Shown one piece after another: positions 41,711 to 53,477 of a stretch of 64,000 nt of DNA. Below the pieces are notes generated by a model that did no database searches, was not told the DNA's origin, and saw only the letters and a list, made by a program, of their open reading frames with translations. Position 1 is the first letter of the stretch, and each line of letters begins with the position of its first letter. Origin of the DNA: Cylindrotheca closterium (Eukaryota; Bacillariophyta; Bacillariophyceae; Bacillariales; Bacillariaceae); the NCBI GenBank assembly GCA_933822405.4, contig CAKOGP040001714.1:392498-456497 (forward strand), given 5' to 3'. The position numbers were made by a program, and so were the translations under genes.

Positions 41711-43201
41711 ATGACCACCATCAATGGCCAGCAATTGTTTACTGGTGGGACCTTTGATTTTACGGTGCAAGAACAGAGTGTCAATTTTGACTTTTTGGAC
41801 AGTGATCACGAAGATTATGACAAACTCAAAGCAACGGAATCGGCAAGGTTTACCGACAGTGGTGAAATCATTGAACCGTCAGAGGTGGGGGAGGTGGAAC
41901 ACTTTGTGCTGGACAATATTCAACCAGTGCAATTGCAGCCTGTGCAAACAAGTCAATTTATGGAGGATTCCGAAGAAGAAGTAGAAGAAGAAGAAGAAGA
42001 ATTTGTGATAAATGAGTCGGGTGTCGGGTCCTTTGTGGTTCGTGGTTCTGGTACTGAAACTTTGGAGGAAGTTGTTGAATATGAAGAAGTTGAAGTATCT
42101 GCCAGCAGTAACTCAGACGGCAACAGCAGTTCAAGCAGCGGATCAAGCAGCAGCAGCAGCAGTTCAGGCAGCAGCAGCTCAAGTAGTGACAGCAGCTCAA
42201 GTAGCAGCAGCAGCAGCTCAGACATTGGTGGAGTTTCTCCAGTGATTTCCCCCAATAGTTCGGCCAGTGGTGGAGTTTCACCAGTGATTTCGCCTGTATC
42301 GAGCTCGCAAAAGAGCAGTCGTCAAGCCCCAGACAACCTTCTTAAGGCCCAAGAATACTTGCCAAATGTGGACGACCTTGTTGCATATACCGACGATTTG
42401 CCACTGGAGGAAGCTCCCAGTATCAATGTTAAGCCCTCCAATATTAGTGCCGATCGCAGTGCAATACCGGACTCCTTGCCTCCGTCCTATCCGTCCTATC
42501 AATATACACCACCACCACCGCCACCACCCCGACAAAAACAAAAACAAAAACATCAACAACCGCTACCATCACAACCTCCACAACAACCCATGGAACGAGA
42601 AACCATGAGGGAAAAGTCTCGCAAACTCGATACAGAAATTGCCCAGCAGTACATGGATTTGGGCAAATCGCTCAAATACAGAGGAGACTTCGAAGGAGCT
42701 GCATTAGAACTGAACAAAGCATTAGCGCTGCGGCGGAAATGCTTGGGCAAATCCCATCCTGATACAGCCTCATCCTACTATCAATTGGGATTGCTATACT
42801 ACCAATCTGGGCAGTACGATCTGGCATTTGGAGATTTGAAACGGGCCTTGACATTGGGGAGAAATGTCTGGGGGCGTCACCACGAGGATACCGCTTGTAC
42901 CTATTTTCAGCTTGGTCTCGTGCTGAATGCAAAGCAGGACTTCAAGACTGGATTGCGAGAACTGACCAAGGCGTACAATATTTTCCGAAAAACCATGGGC
43001 CCGGATCATCCAGCCACAGCTCGAACGCTGCAATACATGGGAGACTCGCATGCGGGGATGAGCGACACCGTCGGGGCTGTAGTCCACTATAGCAAAGCGT
43101 TGGCGATCCAGATGGTTACCATGGGAAAGCATCACCCACAGACTGTTGAAACGTTTCAAAAGATGACGATGGAAATGAACAAACCTGGGCGGAGCAGGTG
43201 A
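41711..43201 (+). CDS. Ser-rich TPR protein, tandem copy 1
   Basis: Single exon, 496 residues from MTTINGQQLFTGGTFDFT; this start is chosen because the paralogue begins the same way. Residues 1-130 are acidic (EDSEEEVEEEEEEF). A Ser-only tract with scattered Gly/Asp follows (about 135-175), coded by AGC/AGT. A Pro/Gln-rich linker (PPPPPPPRQKQKQKHQQP) then leads to the C-terminal TPR domain (about 305-490), with kinesin-light-chain-type units: EIAQQYMDLGKSLKYRGDFEGAALELNKALALRRKCLG, KSHPDTASSYYQLGLLYYQSG, MGPDHPATARTLQYMGDSH. No catalytic domain. Likely a scaffold whose Ser tract could be heavily phosphorylated (inference). Gene duplicate follows 0.8 kb downstream. Confidence 0.85.
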   Translation: MTTINGQQLFTGGTFDFTVQEQSVNFDFLDSDHEDYDKLKATESARFTDSGEIIEPSEVGEVEHFVLDNIQPVQLQPVQTSQFMEDSEEEVEEEEEEFVINESGVGSFVVRGSGTETLEEVVEYEEVEVSASSNSDGNSSSSSGSSSSSSSSGSSSSSSDSSSSSSSSSSDIGGVSPVISPNSSASGGVSPVISPVSSSQKSSRQAPDNLLKAQEYLPNVDDLVAYTDDLPLEEAPSINVKPSNISADRSAIPDSLPPSYPSYQYTPPPPPPPRQKQKQKHQQPLPSQPPQQPMERETMREKSRKLDTEIAQQYMDLGKSLKYRGDFEGAALELNKALALRRKCLGKSHPDTASSYYQLGLLYYQSGQYDLAFGDLKRALTLGRNVWGRHHEDTACTYFQLGLVLNAKQDFKTGLRELTKAYNIFRKTMGPDHPATARTLQYMGDSHAGMSDTVGAVVHYSKALAIQMVTMGKHHPQTVETFQKMTMEMNKPGRSR

Positions 43202-43998
43202 ACAATGAATGCCGACTGTCACCAGAATTATTCAACCTGCAAGATTATGTCGGTAGGCGCGCCGAGAAAACGGATTCCTTTCACCATTCATGGATGTGCC
43301 ATGTGTGCACTCAAGGCATGAGAACGATTTCGTGCAGTGAGTCAGTTGCTTGACACCAGTCAAATCACAATACAGACTTTTTAAAACTTTCCATTACTAC
43401 GCTACACCCGAAGCACGATATAACATTTTGTTCATGATGGCTCCCAATGCTCGATCTCTGTAGTCAATCACTGGTACTATTTTTAAGCTCTTTCGAAGAA
43501 TATTGGCAACAGCCCTGCAGGCGTGTTCGGGCCACTTTCAAAACAATAGCTAGACCTACGGACGAGGCTAATACTACCGGTATCCACCAAGCAAGTAGTA
43601 CTAGTCCGAGGGAATGTGGAAGCACAGACCTACATCACATCATATTGCAACACCAAGAACCAAAACGACATGGTTACCAATACAAACAGAATTCGAAACT
43701 TTGGGTGTGGTCTCAACAAAATTCTGATGATTCTACTCCTAAAATAATTACAATATACTGTGGGGATGGATTTCTACTTCGGACCGTGACTGTCGTTCTA
43801 AAAGCTAAATCAGAATCGACTGATCCGACTCTCTTTGGGGAGTTTACAAAAAGGGGGGTCCAACAGTCATTCGGAAGAAATAATACGCCATCATCATCAT
43901 CACCGTCCAACGGATACCTTTATTATTTAGGTAGTGGTGAACTGTGTTATCGACAACTGCTGTGAAGCAACTTTTGCTGAACACATACACAAAAAAAT
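43202..43998. other. Spacer between the TPR paralogues
   Basis: About 800 bp, no credible gene; one TACCGGTA (43575-43582). The 3' half is homologous to the upstream region of copy 1. Confidence 0.6.
43832..43912 (+). promoter_or_regulatory. Promoter block shared with TPR copy 1
   Basis: Counterpart of 41517-41592, about 90 bp before the start codon, with a short ATC insertion (CATCATCATCATC). Confidence 0.4.
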
Positions 43999-45249
43999 AT
44001 GGCTACCATCAATGGCCAGCAACTGTTTACTGGTGGAACCTTTGATTTCACGGCTTCTGGTGGTGGTACTGAAGTTTTGGAGGAAGATGTTGAATATGAA
44101 GAAGTTGAAGTATCTGCCAGCAGTGGCTCAGATAGTGAAAGCAGCAGCAGTGGTTCCAGTAGCAGCAGTAGTAGTAGTTCAGATAGTGACAGTAGTTCCG
44201 GAAGTTCAAGCAGCAGCAGTAGCTCAGGCAGTTCAAGCAGCAGCAGCAGTAGCTCAGGCAGTTCAAGTAGCAGCAGCAGCAGCTCGGGCAGTGGTGGAGC
44301 TTCTCCAGAGATTTCCCCGAACAGCTCAGCCAATGGTGGAGTTTCTCCAGTGATTTCTCCTGTATCGAGCTCACAGAAAAGTAGTCCTCAAGCTCCAGAC
44401 GACCTTGTCTCTCCATCATCAAAGGCCCAAGAATACTCGTCAACTGTAGACGACGATGTTGCATATACCCACGGTTTGCCACTGGAGGACGCTCCGAGCA
44501 TCAACGTTGAGCCCTCCAATATAAGTGCCGATCGCAGTGCAATAACAGACTGTTTGCCTCCGTCCGATCAATCCTATACGGCACCCCCACTCCAACAATA
44601 TTATCAACCACTACCGTCACAACTTCCGCAAGATCCCATGGAACGAGAAGCCATGTTGGAATCGTCTCGCGAACTCGATACAGAAATTGCTCAGAAGTAC
44701 ATGGATTTGGGCAAATCGCTCAAACACAAAGGGGACTTTGAGGGAGCTGCACTGGAAATGAATAAAGCATTAGCCCTGCGGCGGAAATGCTTGGGCAAAA
44801 CTCATCCTGACACAGCCTCGTCCTACTATCAATTGGGATTGCTATACTACCAATCTGGGCAGTACGATCTGGCATTTGGAGATTTGAAACGGGCTTTGAC
44901 ATTAGGGAGAAATGTCTGGGGACGTCAACACGAGGATACCGCCTGTACCTATTTTCAGCTTGGTCTCGTACTGAATGCAAAACAGGACTTCAAGACTGGA
45001 TTGCGAGAACTGACGAAGGCATACAAAATTTTCCGAAAGATAATGGGCCCGGATCATCCAGCCACAGCTCGAACGCTGCAATACATGGGAGACTCGCATG
45101 CGGGAATGAGTGACTCAGCCGGGGCCGTAGTCCACTACAGCAAAGCGTTGGCGATCCAGACGGTTACCATGGGAAAACATCACCCACAGACCATTGAAAC
45201 CTTTCACAAGATGACGATGGAATTGAACAAACCGGAGAGGAATAGGTGA
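43999..45249 (+). CDS. Ser-rich TPR protein, tandem copy 2
   Basis: Single exon, 416 residues, paralogue of 41711. It keeps the first 16 residues (MATINGQQLFTGGTFDFT) but lacks about 85 residues of the acidic N-terminal region. It has an even longer Ser tract (about 37-97), and a shorter linker (the PPPPPPP-Gln run is gone). The TPR domain is nearly identical in sequence, with a few changes (KHKGDFEGAALEMNKAL; FRKIMGPDHPATARTLQYM). The difference between stable TPRs and a fast-changing Ser/Gln region suggests slippage of the repeats rather than selection on length. Confidence 0.85.
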   Translation: MATINGQQLFTGGTFDFTASGGGTEVLEEDVEYEEVEVSASSGSDSESSSSGSSSSSSSSSDSDSSSGSSSSSSSSGSSSSSSSSSGSSSSSSSSSGSGGASPEISPNSSANGGVSPVISPVSSSQKSSPQAPDDLVSPSSKAQEYSSTVDDDVAYTHGLPLEDAPSINVEPSNISADRSAITDCLPPSDQSYTAPPLQQYYQPLPSQLPQDPMEREAMLESSRELDTEIAQKYMDLGKSLKHKGDFEGAALEMNKALALRRKCLGKTHPDTASSYYQLGLLYYQSGQYDLAFGDLKRALTLGRNVWGRQHEDTACTYFQLGLVLNAKQDFKTGLRELTKAYKIFRKIMGPDHPATARTLQYMGDSHAGMSDSAGAVVHYSKALAIQTVTMGKHHPQTIETFHKMTMELNKPERNR

Positions 45250-45443
45250 AATCGAAAAGCTAGAATCCGCTAGAATGATTCAACAGACAAGATTATACCC
45301 GGAAGGCGCACAGAGAACCATTCGTCCAGGTGTCACGGGCCAGACAAGGCAATAGAACGATTTCGTACAGCGAATCAATCGCTTCACACCAGTCAAATCA
45401 CTACAACGATTAAAAAATTCCCAATGCACTACATCATAACAAT

Positions 45444-48400
45444 CTATCCATGGCTCCCAATACTGAATCTCTGCCAGTCAATCACCCGCAATGAGTCAAG
45501 CTCTTTCGCTGAATATCGAGAACGGCCCTGCAGAGAAGTGTTCACCGATTCGCGAAGAGACGATCTCGAAAGGAGGCGAGAATTATCGTCTGTCAACTTC
45601 TCGGCTTTTCCCTTTGCACCCCATTCGCCATACAATAAAATAGCTTGACCGAAATAGAATTCGCCCCATTCGTCATCTCCCTTTTCCACGAAGAACCTCC
45701 CAGCTCGTTCGCACATGTAGGCTTCATGGTGAATCAGTCCAAGACGAGCGCAGGCTTTGATTGCCTTATCATAGCTTTCTTTGGAAGGCGATTCTTCAGC
45801 TTCCAACATACTCACAATTGGGTAGGCATTGACTGATCCATACTTCATGTCCGTGGTGAAAAACTTTAGCATCTTCTTTCCAATACCTAAGAACTTCTTG
45901 CGCTTCTTCGAGTTCTTGCATACCCGACTAAGTGCGAAGCCTGCCAAGCCCATGTAGCAACGGCGGTAATGTAGTCGAAAGATGAACACTTCTGTCGCGT
46001 CAACCCATTCTTCTAAACCATCCAACATCAATTCAGCTGTATCCCAGTCGTCAAAAATGCAGCTCAACATCAAGCGCTGAGAGTTGATGTCACGTTGTGT
46101 CATCTGGCAAACCAAGTAGGATTAGAACACGACCTGTTAATGTCAAAATGTGCAATACTGGTGATCGTACCTTCCGCCCATTGCCTTGGACCTTCTCTAA
46201 TTCCCTTTCTTGGTTCATAGCTTCGCCAACTAACAGAGTTGGGTTTTTTACGTCTGTTTGGCGAAGATTCAAAATTGCTTGGCGAAAGAAAAGGAAGACT
46301 TGTTGTATTGTGTATGGAGCCCCAAATTGCTTTGCGTCTTGATGATATAATTGCAAATCAACTTCAAGTGGTGTCAATGGGAGACCAACACAGATGTACA
46401 CACTGGCATATGCAAGAGATGCGTTGACTGCGTCCGTTGTTCGACCCGATTTCAGCAGATCTCCTCTACCTTCGACTAGTTCATTCAAGCAGTTATTGAA
46501 TGATCTGACCTGGATGGATACAAGTGAAAGATTAGAAAACGAAGTCGAGTCTAAGGCACTCGTGACTAAGAGATACTCACTGCTCCTAAGACGGTGCTGG
46601 TGGCTCCTACTCTCAAATAACCATGGTTCGATCCTGGTTTGCGGGGGAACCTTTCTAACATCTTTAGCGCAAAATCAGCGTATTGAGAAGCCTCTTGGAA
46701 GTGCCCCTCGAGCCTCATTTGAATCGCGATATTGAGAACAGACTGGTTAGTGATGGGGCTAAGCCCCAATTTGCAGGCATGTTTGAGAGATCTGACACTT
46801 GCAAACCAAGCAAGAAGACGATACTTCTGACTCATGCCTGCATATACTGCCAGATGGTTTATCAGAAGACTCTGAACGGACAGCGCAGTTTCGTCGACCA
46901 TATCAGGTAACTCCAGTAGCCCTTCCAATTCGCCGCCAGGTAGTAACTTCTTCAGTTTTACCTTTTCAACACATTTTTGCCCAGGATAAAGCTTCTTAGG
47001 ATGTTTTTCTCCATATAGCTTAAGCACCTCAAGAGTCTTTTCAACCCCTAATTCATAGTCTCTGTCACGACCGGACACGCACCCTTGAAGACGGACAAGA
47101 TTCGCCCTGAATTGATCGTTTAGAGATTTCGCATTTTCGATAATCAAACCGGCAATGCTGAGGGCGTCCTCAGCTTGACCAATCCGAAACTTTGTTTCTG
47201 CAAGGTTTGTCATTAGGTCAAGGGTCAAGTCATAATTGTCAACCCATCTATTTGATACTCCCATGTGCCTTTCAGCTTTTTCTAGCAGCTCGAGGGCAGG
47301 GTATAGTGCAGCTTTATCCAAAGAAAGCTTGGCGGCCTGTAAATTAAGTTGCGCTACTTCGGTTCCAAGTGCGCAATCCTCTTGGCCCAAATCTGCGTAT
47401 CGGTTCATTTGGTTGGCCGCCATGAAAATCATCCATTCTTCGTCGTTCTCCAATCCAAGCCTCCACAAAAGTTTCCCAAGCCTCTGGTGCAAAGTAGGGC
47501 GAAAGTCGACAGGAACAAATGAATATGCAACTTCTTGCAGTTTATCGTTGGACCAAACATAAGCTCCTTGGGTCATTGACTTGACAAGAATTCCAGCTTT
47601 TGCGGCTTCCGCAAGCAAAGAATCCAAGCCATGCTCATGAATTCCTTGCACCTCAGGACACGAGAGGTGCCCGTCATCGCCTTCTTGATATTTCGAGGAA
47701 AAATATTCTATTAGCACATCGATAGGAATAACCTTGCCCAAGCAAGATGATACTTTCAATACGATCCGAGATGGAATGGCAAGCTTTTCCATGGAAGTTG
47801 CAAGGATTTCGGCAACATTGTCTGACACTGCAGCATATTCATCGAGCTTTTCGACATCCCCCCACTGCCAGGAGAACGTCATGGGAGAAAATGTGAAGAA
47901 TTCCTTGATTCGAGCATACCTTAGGAATTGAGAGACCGCAAACGGATTGCCTGCAGTCTTCTTATGAATGACTTTGGACAGAGGAAGCGTTATCTCTGTA
48001 TTACTTCCAACCACAGAGGCCACAAGTTTATTCAACGAGTCCACATCCAAATCTTCCAGCTCTATGGAATGGACGCCATTTTCAAATGCTTTGATACTCT
48101 CCACTGTCGCGCTAGCAAACTTGTTCTTTCCGATCAAATCACCGTTGTAGGAAAGGGCAAGTAAAGTACAACCACTGTGCTCAATGGGATTGGATAGATT
48201 GTTGTGAGATATAAGCTCTACGATTTCCATCGATGCCGAGTCGGCACAGTGAATATCATCCAATAATAACACAATAGGCCTTGAGGACGACAGAAAGGTA
48301 AAGAGTCTTAGGAAGGCATTGGCGATTGCCACCGATTCCGCGCCCACCTTTTCTTCTGTAACGTGATGATTCTCATATGACTGGGTCAGATTCCGCAGAC

Positions 48401-48929
48401 TACTCATTTTGGTATACTTTATTTCATGGGCCACTTTGCCGACTATTCGAAACATTCCTGGTACTATCCCCTTTAGTAGATCAATGTCATCTTCCAAGAG
48501 CTGGCGGAAGTTTGACATCTTGACATGCCCAAGTAAACACTCGTTCGGTGAGCGACTCGCTCATTGCATCACTTTAGTTTTGCGATTCGATGTTCAAAAC
48601 ACTTCACTTACCTGGCAAACAGGAGCCGCTTTATTGTTCTCGAGCCATATTTCCACTAGGCGGTCCAACACTCGAATCAATGCAGAGTACGGTTCTGTAC
48701 ACAAGTCTTTTTCAAATTTCCCCTCTACGAATACCCAGTTCTTTTCCTCCCATTTTATCGACCGCAATAGTGTGGTTTTGCCAGTCCCCGCGGTGCCCTG
48801 AATCAGCACACATCTCGATGCCTTTTCGTCGGACATTTTATTCAGCGTATCAAGTTCTTCTTTGCGCCCATATACTTCATCTATTTGCCATAGTGGCCCT
48901 TTGTCATCATCTGCTATTACGATGCTCAT
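45444..48929 (-). CDS. STAND-type P-loop ATPase with helical-repeat C-terminus, four exons
   Basis: Exons 48612-48929, 46581-48518, 46171-46509 and 45444-46103, with GT-AG introns of 93, 71 and 67 bp, all phase 0; 1084 residues. Walker A is GTAGTGKT at 45-52 and the Walker-B region PIVLLLDDIHCAD at 187-199 is typical of STAND/AAA_16 ATPases (LLLDD..WAD type), which are signal-switch ATPases. DEVYGRKEELDTL near the start is the usual lead-in. From about 280 on come a winged-helix-like part (LKVSSCLGKVIPIDVL) and long helical, TPR-like repeats to the end (LLEKAERHMGVSNRWVD; MLKFFTTDMKYG). In many organisms this core is fused to a Ser/Thr kinase, histidine kinase or cyclase; none is present here. 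The first exon is short, and exons 2 and 4 begin with Met codons, so alternative starts exist. Function: probable ATP-driven signalling scaffold. Confidence 0.87.
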
Positions 48930-49151
48930 GGTAACGTTTTAACCCTGATGAAGCTGTTGTTTGTGGTACTAATAAACTAGAGATGTTGTTAAGTTGATGC
49001 TATGCAGTGTTGTTGTTGATGAAGAGATGCAGAATTCCATATTCGAAGAGGTTCTTTTTTTAATATAAAAGATGCCTTGGACTTCAACGACTACTTACTA
49101 CAATACGAAGTGCTTCTTTTTCTACTATGATGACCGAACTTCTACCACCTA

Positions 49152-51434
49152 CTATGTACCAGCATTCGTAGCAACTTCTTCACAGTCCAACCCAGTCGGG
49201 TCGCAGCAGTACGAACAACACCTACAGACTATCTCCGGTTGGAGCCCACCACAGTCAGACCAAAAGCTAAACTCTGGAGACCCCGTGCGATCACAAAATA
49301 AATTTGCCAATCCGCCTGTCAAGTCGGTGTCATCGAAAAAGACTCGAGACAAGTTCGATAGACGACTCAGTTGGAAAGGCGCTGTACCAGTGATTTTTGT
49401 CCCCCACACTGAAAGCGTCTGCAACTGGCTCAAATTCCCGAGCTCGCTCGGCAATGTACCAACAACCGTAGGTGTCTTGGAAAGGTCTAAGAATGTCAGC
49501 GAAGTGAAGAGACCAATTTCAGTGGGAATACTACCAGATATTGCACACCCAGAGACATCGAAGTATGAAAGAAGGGGAGCATTGATCAGAGCGGTTGGAA
49601 TCGTTCCGGATAACTGAGGGTTCTCTTCCAAATTCAGGTACTCCAATCTAGGCATATTTCCAAATTCGGAGGGGACTGTTGATGAAATATTATTGTTGGA
49701 AAGTGCCAAAATCGAAAGTGCCGTGAGACTTCCAAGCTCACTGGGAAGGGTCCCTTCCTACGAGTAAGCAACTGATTAGATTAAAATTCATGAAAACAAA
49801 CGAAATCCAGAACTCAAAGCCAGCTTACAAGAGTATTGCTGCTCAGACCCAACTCCCCAAGTAGAGATAACGATCCCAGTTCACTCGGTATTGTGCCTCC
49901 AAATCCGTTGCCAAAGAGTTGAAGATCAACTAGATCTGACATGAGGCCGAGTTCTGCATGCAGTGTTCCTTCAAAGAGATTGTTGGCAAGTCCCAAATAC
50001 TTCATCTTTCTGAGCCTAGTGATTTCCGTAGGTAACGAGCCTGTCAGTGAATTTTCCCTACCGTACGAAATGGAAAGGAAAAGAAGGTGAGTTGCTTAGA
50101 AATGTTCGTCGTTGACAAAAGTCGACAACGAAGACTCACCACAATTGAAGCGATGTAACCTCCGAGAGCATGCCAAGTTCAGATGGGATTTTTCCAGTGA
50201 GTTGGTTCAGTGCCGCCGCAAAGTTTTTCAGACTTGTCATTTCGCCAATCGTCGTGGGTATGCTTCCTGAAAAATAGTTAGCTTCCAAATTAATAAACGA
50301 GGCTTTACTCGGAAATGATGGCAAGCTTCCGGTGAGCAAATTGGTCCCAAAGTCTATATTTTCTACGTTCTTCAAGTTCCAAAAGGCAAGGTTCGGCAAG
50401 GTTCCAGTCAGGTTGTTCCCTCCCATATTGATTCCCCTCACGGAACCATCTGCTGTACAATCGATCATATCCCAATTGCAGTGAGGACTTCCAGTCAACC
50501 AAAGAAAGCTGTTGATCCACATCTCATCTCCATTTGTAGCATAATATAGAGTGGCCAAGGCAAATCGCTCCAATAGTTCCGTCGAGTTAGCTCTCAGCGG
50601 AACTCCTCGGACATCATCTTCGGCCATCCACGTCAATGCGATGTATTCTGGACCCGATTCTTCCAAGCCCTCAAGTTCCTGCCCTGGCGGCAAAACAAAA
50701 CTAGCCAAACCTTGCATATAAGGGCTCGGGGTTGGTTTGGTTGTCACTATTGGCGTTGGTGCCAATGACACCACAAACGTAGGAGCTGTGGTAGGGATCG
50801 ATCGAGCAGCACTGGTAGAATCATCATCTTTGCGGCCAGTGGATACTCCGACTCCAATGCCCAATGCAATCGCTAATATCACTAGGGAAATAACCGTCAC
50901 TGCAAAGCATGTTCGTTTCGGCATACCACAACGTTTCTCTTCGTCTTCCTCCTCCTCTTCCACAACCGAGTCATACTCAAGACTCTTGGTATCAATGGCA
51001 AGGTTTTGATTTTCTTCCTTTTTTGGTGCCGCAGTATTACCATTTGTTTGATTTGGTGTCATTGCTTCAACATCAATATCGTCATCGGCTATTGGCGAGG
51101 AATCCTCCATTTGCGCATCAACGAATGCACTCTTGTTGGAAGGAACAGGTAATGGTGAATCATCATTCTCTGCGTTCGATAAATTTGAGGGAACAACAGC
51201 ATCTGATGGCTGGGAGGTCGAGTTCTCTTCCGATTCCGTTGGGGCTGAAGGTAGTTCTTGCTCCTGCTGAGGCGATTGGACTGCTGAAGAATCTCTCGTA
51301 GATTCTACCTTTTCTTTTTCCTCCGATAACGATAAAGATGTTGCCGTTTCAGTTGCTGGTGAGATTGGATGGGTTGAATCGACATCTGAATTCATCCCTT
51401 CGTTTTCATCGGATTTTGGTGTTTCCGGTTCCAT
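49152..51434 (-). CDS. LRR receptor-like membrane protein without kinase, three exons
   Basis: Exons 50140-51434, 49829-50057 and 49152-49757; GT-AG introns of 82 and 71 bp. The junctions rebuild LQLWENSLTGSLPTEI and SSNTLEGTLPSELGS, perfect LRRs. 709 residues. Residues 1-170 are acidic, disordered and Ser/Pro/Glu-rich (presumed cytoplasmic), then a membrane segment at 176-198 (CFAVTVISLVILAIALGIGVGV). The outside part has the N-cap (LLERFALATLYYATNGDEMW; CNWDMIDC), about ten plant-type LRRs (L..L.L..N.L.G.(L/I)P.E(L/I)) and a Cys-rich end (FCDRTG, CRCCSYCC). No kinase. Two further relatives lie just downstream on the same strand of this cluster. Likely surface receptor or adhesion protein; ligand unknown. 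Confidence 0.9.
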
Positions 51435-51749
51435 TGTGCTCCTTTTGAAAGAACAGTTCTGGAGTACTGTAGGCTAACCGACTTTAGTTGAGCTCACTGC
51501 AGGACGTATCGTTGTTGATGAGCCCGCTGTCATCATACCGGTATATCCATCATTTCTCTTGCTTTTTTTGGAATATCAACCGATATTTAACGGTCAAAAC
51601 ATTTTCAAAGCTAGTGTATATCAAAACTTACTCCAGCCCCAAGAACTGCAGATGATACCTCAGCAACTACAGCAACTACAGCAACAGCACATCAAAAGGA
51701 AGCGAACTTAGTGCACGCACGTTCCACTTGCATTCCATTCCATTATTTT
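51435..51749. other. Spacer between LRR genes
   Basis: 315 bp between two same-strand LRR genes, with one TACCGGTA (51536-51543) and the repeated word CAGCAACTACAGCAACTACAGC (about 51660-51682, an 9-bp tandem). Nothing else seen. Confidence 0.5.
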
Positions 51750-53477
51750 TCACTTGCATCCCGTGCAGCATGTGCAGGTAAGCTCGCAATCCGCTTCAAC
51801 GATCCTGGCGCTGTTACGACCATCGCAGAAAAGATTTTCCAATCCACCCGTGAAATTGTTGGAATAAAAGTAGGCTGCTCGTATCAAAGACCATCGATTG
51901 AATGAGGCAGGTACACTTCCTGTCAACAGATTTTCCCGTACATCAAACATTCTTAGATTGAGCTTGGATAGCTCACTCGGCAGTGTTGATGTGAACTGAT
52001 TGTACCCCAGTTCCAAGCTGGAAAGACCTACCATTGAGTTCCCAATGGATTCAGGAATTGGACCACTCAACCTATTTTTATTAAGATATAGAAATCGCAA
52101 TCGGCGCAAAGTGGACATGTCAGTGGGCAATGGCCCGCTCAGCAAGTTGTTTTCCAGTCGTAAGGATGTCAAGGTACTGATCCCAAAGACTTCGGATGGA
52201 ATTGAAGCGTTCAATAGATTGTTGGCAGCATTGAAATATTCAAGACGCACCATATTTCCAAATTCGGAATTTAGGCTACCATCCAAACGGTTGTCGGTGA
52301 GCAACATCCAGGTTAAAGCTGTCATTTCACCCGTCGGTGGTATCTGTCCACTTAGGTTATTGTAGGACAAGGTCAGATCCTGTAGATTGCTGAGTGCACT
52401 CAGGAATGGAATGCTACCTTGTAGTTTGTTATTGGCAAGGTTCAGAGACGTGAGACTGCTTGGGAGATTAGCCGGGATTGTGGAGTTCAACCCACTGCCA
52501 ATGAATTTCAGCACTTCCAGGAACTGTAACTTTGCCATTTCGTTCGGGATAGATTGAAAGCGATTTCCATCACATAGAAGCCCGCGTAGCCTTGTGAGTT
52601 GTCCAATATTGTCAAGGGATCCGGACAACATGTTCCCACCAATATTCAGCCACGTTAGCATGGTCAAACTGTAGAGCTCCGTCGGCAGCTGCCCATTGAG
52701 ACGGTTGCCAGGTAGTAATAGTTCTTCCAAACTGCTAAGCCTTCCAATTTCCGCTGGAAGACTTCCTTGGAGTCCTTTAAATTCCAACTGCAAACTAAGG
52801 ACGGAACCATTTTCGTTGCATGACACAAATTCCCATTCGCAATGAGAAATGTCGCTTGCCAGCCATTCGGGGGTAGTATTCGTATTGCCCGTTGCAAAGT
52901 AGAAGGTAGCCAGTGCATGTCGCTCCAGCAGCTCATTTGGTTCGTTCCATTCAAACGAATCCTCGTCAACAACCCATAGAGTGGCATTGAACTGTGCTGG
53001 CGAAAGATCCTCTACTGTCTTGCTAGGATAGAGAAGGTTTAACAGCAGGGTGGTTGAAGCATTCGATGGAGCCATGGTTCGGGACATGTTTGGTGCAACA
53101 GTTACGACGGGTAAAGACGCTTCATCACCAACGAATGATGGTGCTGCAATGCCCACGGCAATGGCTGTCACAACTGCAGCAAAAAGTACAATGAAGAACG
53201 CAATTCTTGAAAGACCGCAGATCTTTCCATCACTTTCTCCTGGAGGGCGTCCATTGTTTCCGTCTTCTGAATTTAAACCATTACTTTCCGAAGATAGAAC
53301 GATCGCCAGTGGTCTTTCTTGCAAAGGCTGCTGATGCTGTGTTTCAATGACTTCTTGTACGGCTCGTTGGACTTCCCCTTGAACGATTTGTTCAATGTCT
53401 AGAGCAACTTCCGCCTCGATCAAAGTTGTTGGCTGCGTCTCTGCATTGTTATTATTGCTTACATCAGTAGTACTCAT
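51750..53477 (-). CDS. LRR receptor-like membrane protein without kinase, single exon
   Basis: 575 residues, no intron, same design as the two other LRR receptors here: short disordered cytoplasmic N-terminus (1-88), membrane segment 91-113 (RIAFFIVLFAAVVTAIAVGIAA), N-cap (LLERHALATFYFATGNTN; HCEWEFVSCNENGS), about a dozen LRRs (for example LNIGGNMLSGSLDNIGQL) and a Cys-rich end (LFCDG, CELTCTCCTGC). No kinase. The lack of introns against two and one in its relatives shows intron loss or gain within the family. It sits between the 709-residue receptor and the small membrane protein below. Confidence 0.9.
   Translation of the reverse strand: MSTTDVSNNNNAETQPTTLIEAEVALDIEQIVQGEVQRAVQEVIETQHQQPLQERPLAIVLSSESNGLNSEDGNNGRPPGESDGKICGLSRIAFFIVLFAAVVTAIAVGIAAPSFVGDEASLPVVTVAPNMSRTMAPSNASTTLLLNLLYPSKTVEDLSPAQFNATLWVVDEDSFEWNEPNELLERHALATFYFATGNTNTTPEWLASDISHCEWEFVSCNENGSVLSLQLEFKGLQGSLPAEIGRLSSLEELLLPGNRLNGQLPTELYSLTMLTWLNIGGNMLSGSLDNIGQLTRLRGLLCDGNRFQSIPNEMAKLQFLEVLKFIGSGLNSTIPANLPSSLTSLNLANNKLQGSIPFLSALSNLQDLTLSYNNLSGQIPPTGEMTALTWMLLTDNRLDGSLNSEFGNMVRLEYFNAANNLLNASIPSEVFGISTLTSLRLENNLLSGPLPTDMSTLRRLRFLYLNKNRLSGPIPESIGNSMVGLSSLELGYNQFTSTLPSELSKLNLRMFDVRENLLTGSVPASFNRWSLIRAAYFYSNNFTGGLENLFCDGRNSARIVEADCELTCTCCTGCK

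Noticed and set aside
41953..42281. Leu- or Cys-rich minus-strand frames in the TPR genes
   Set aside because: Reverse complement of AGC/AGT Ser tracts; artefacts of the repeat.
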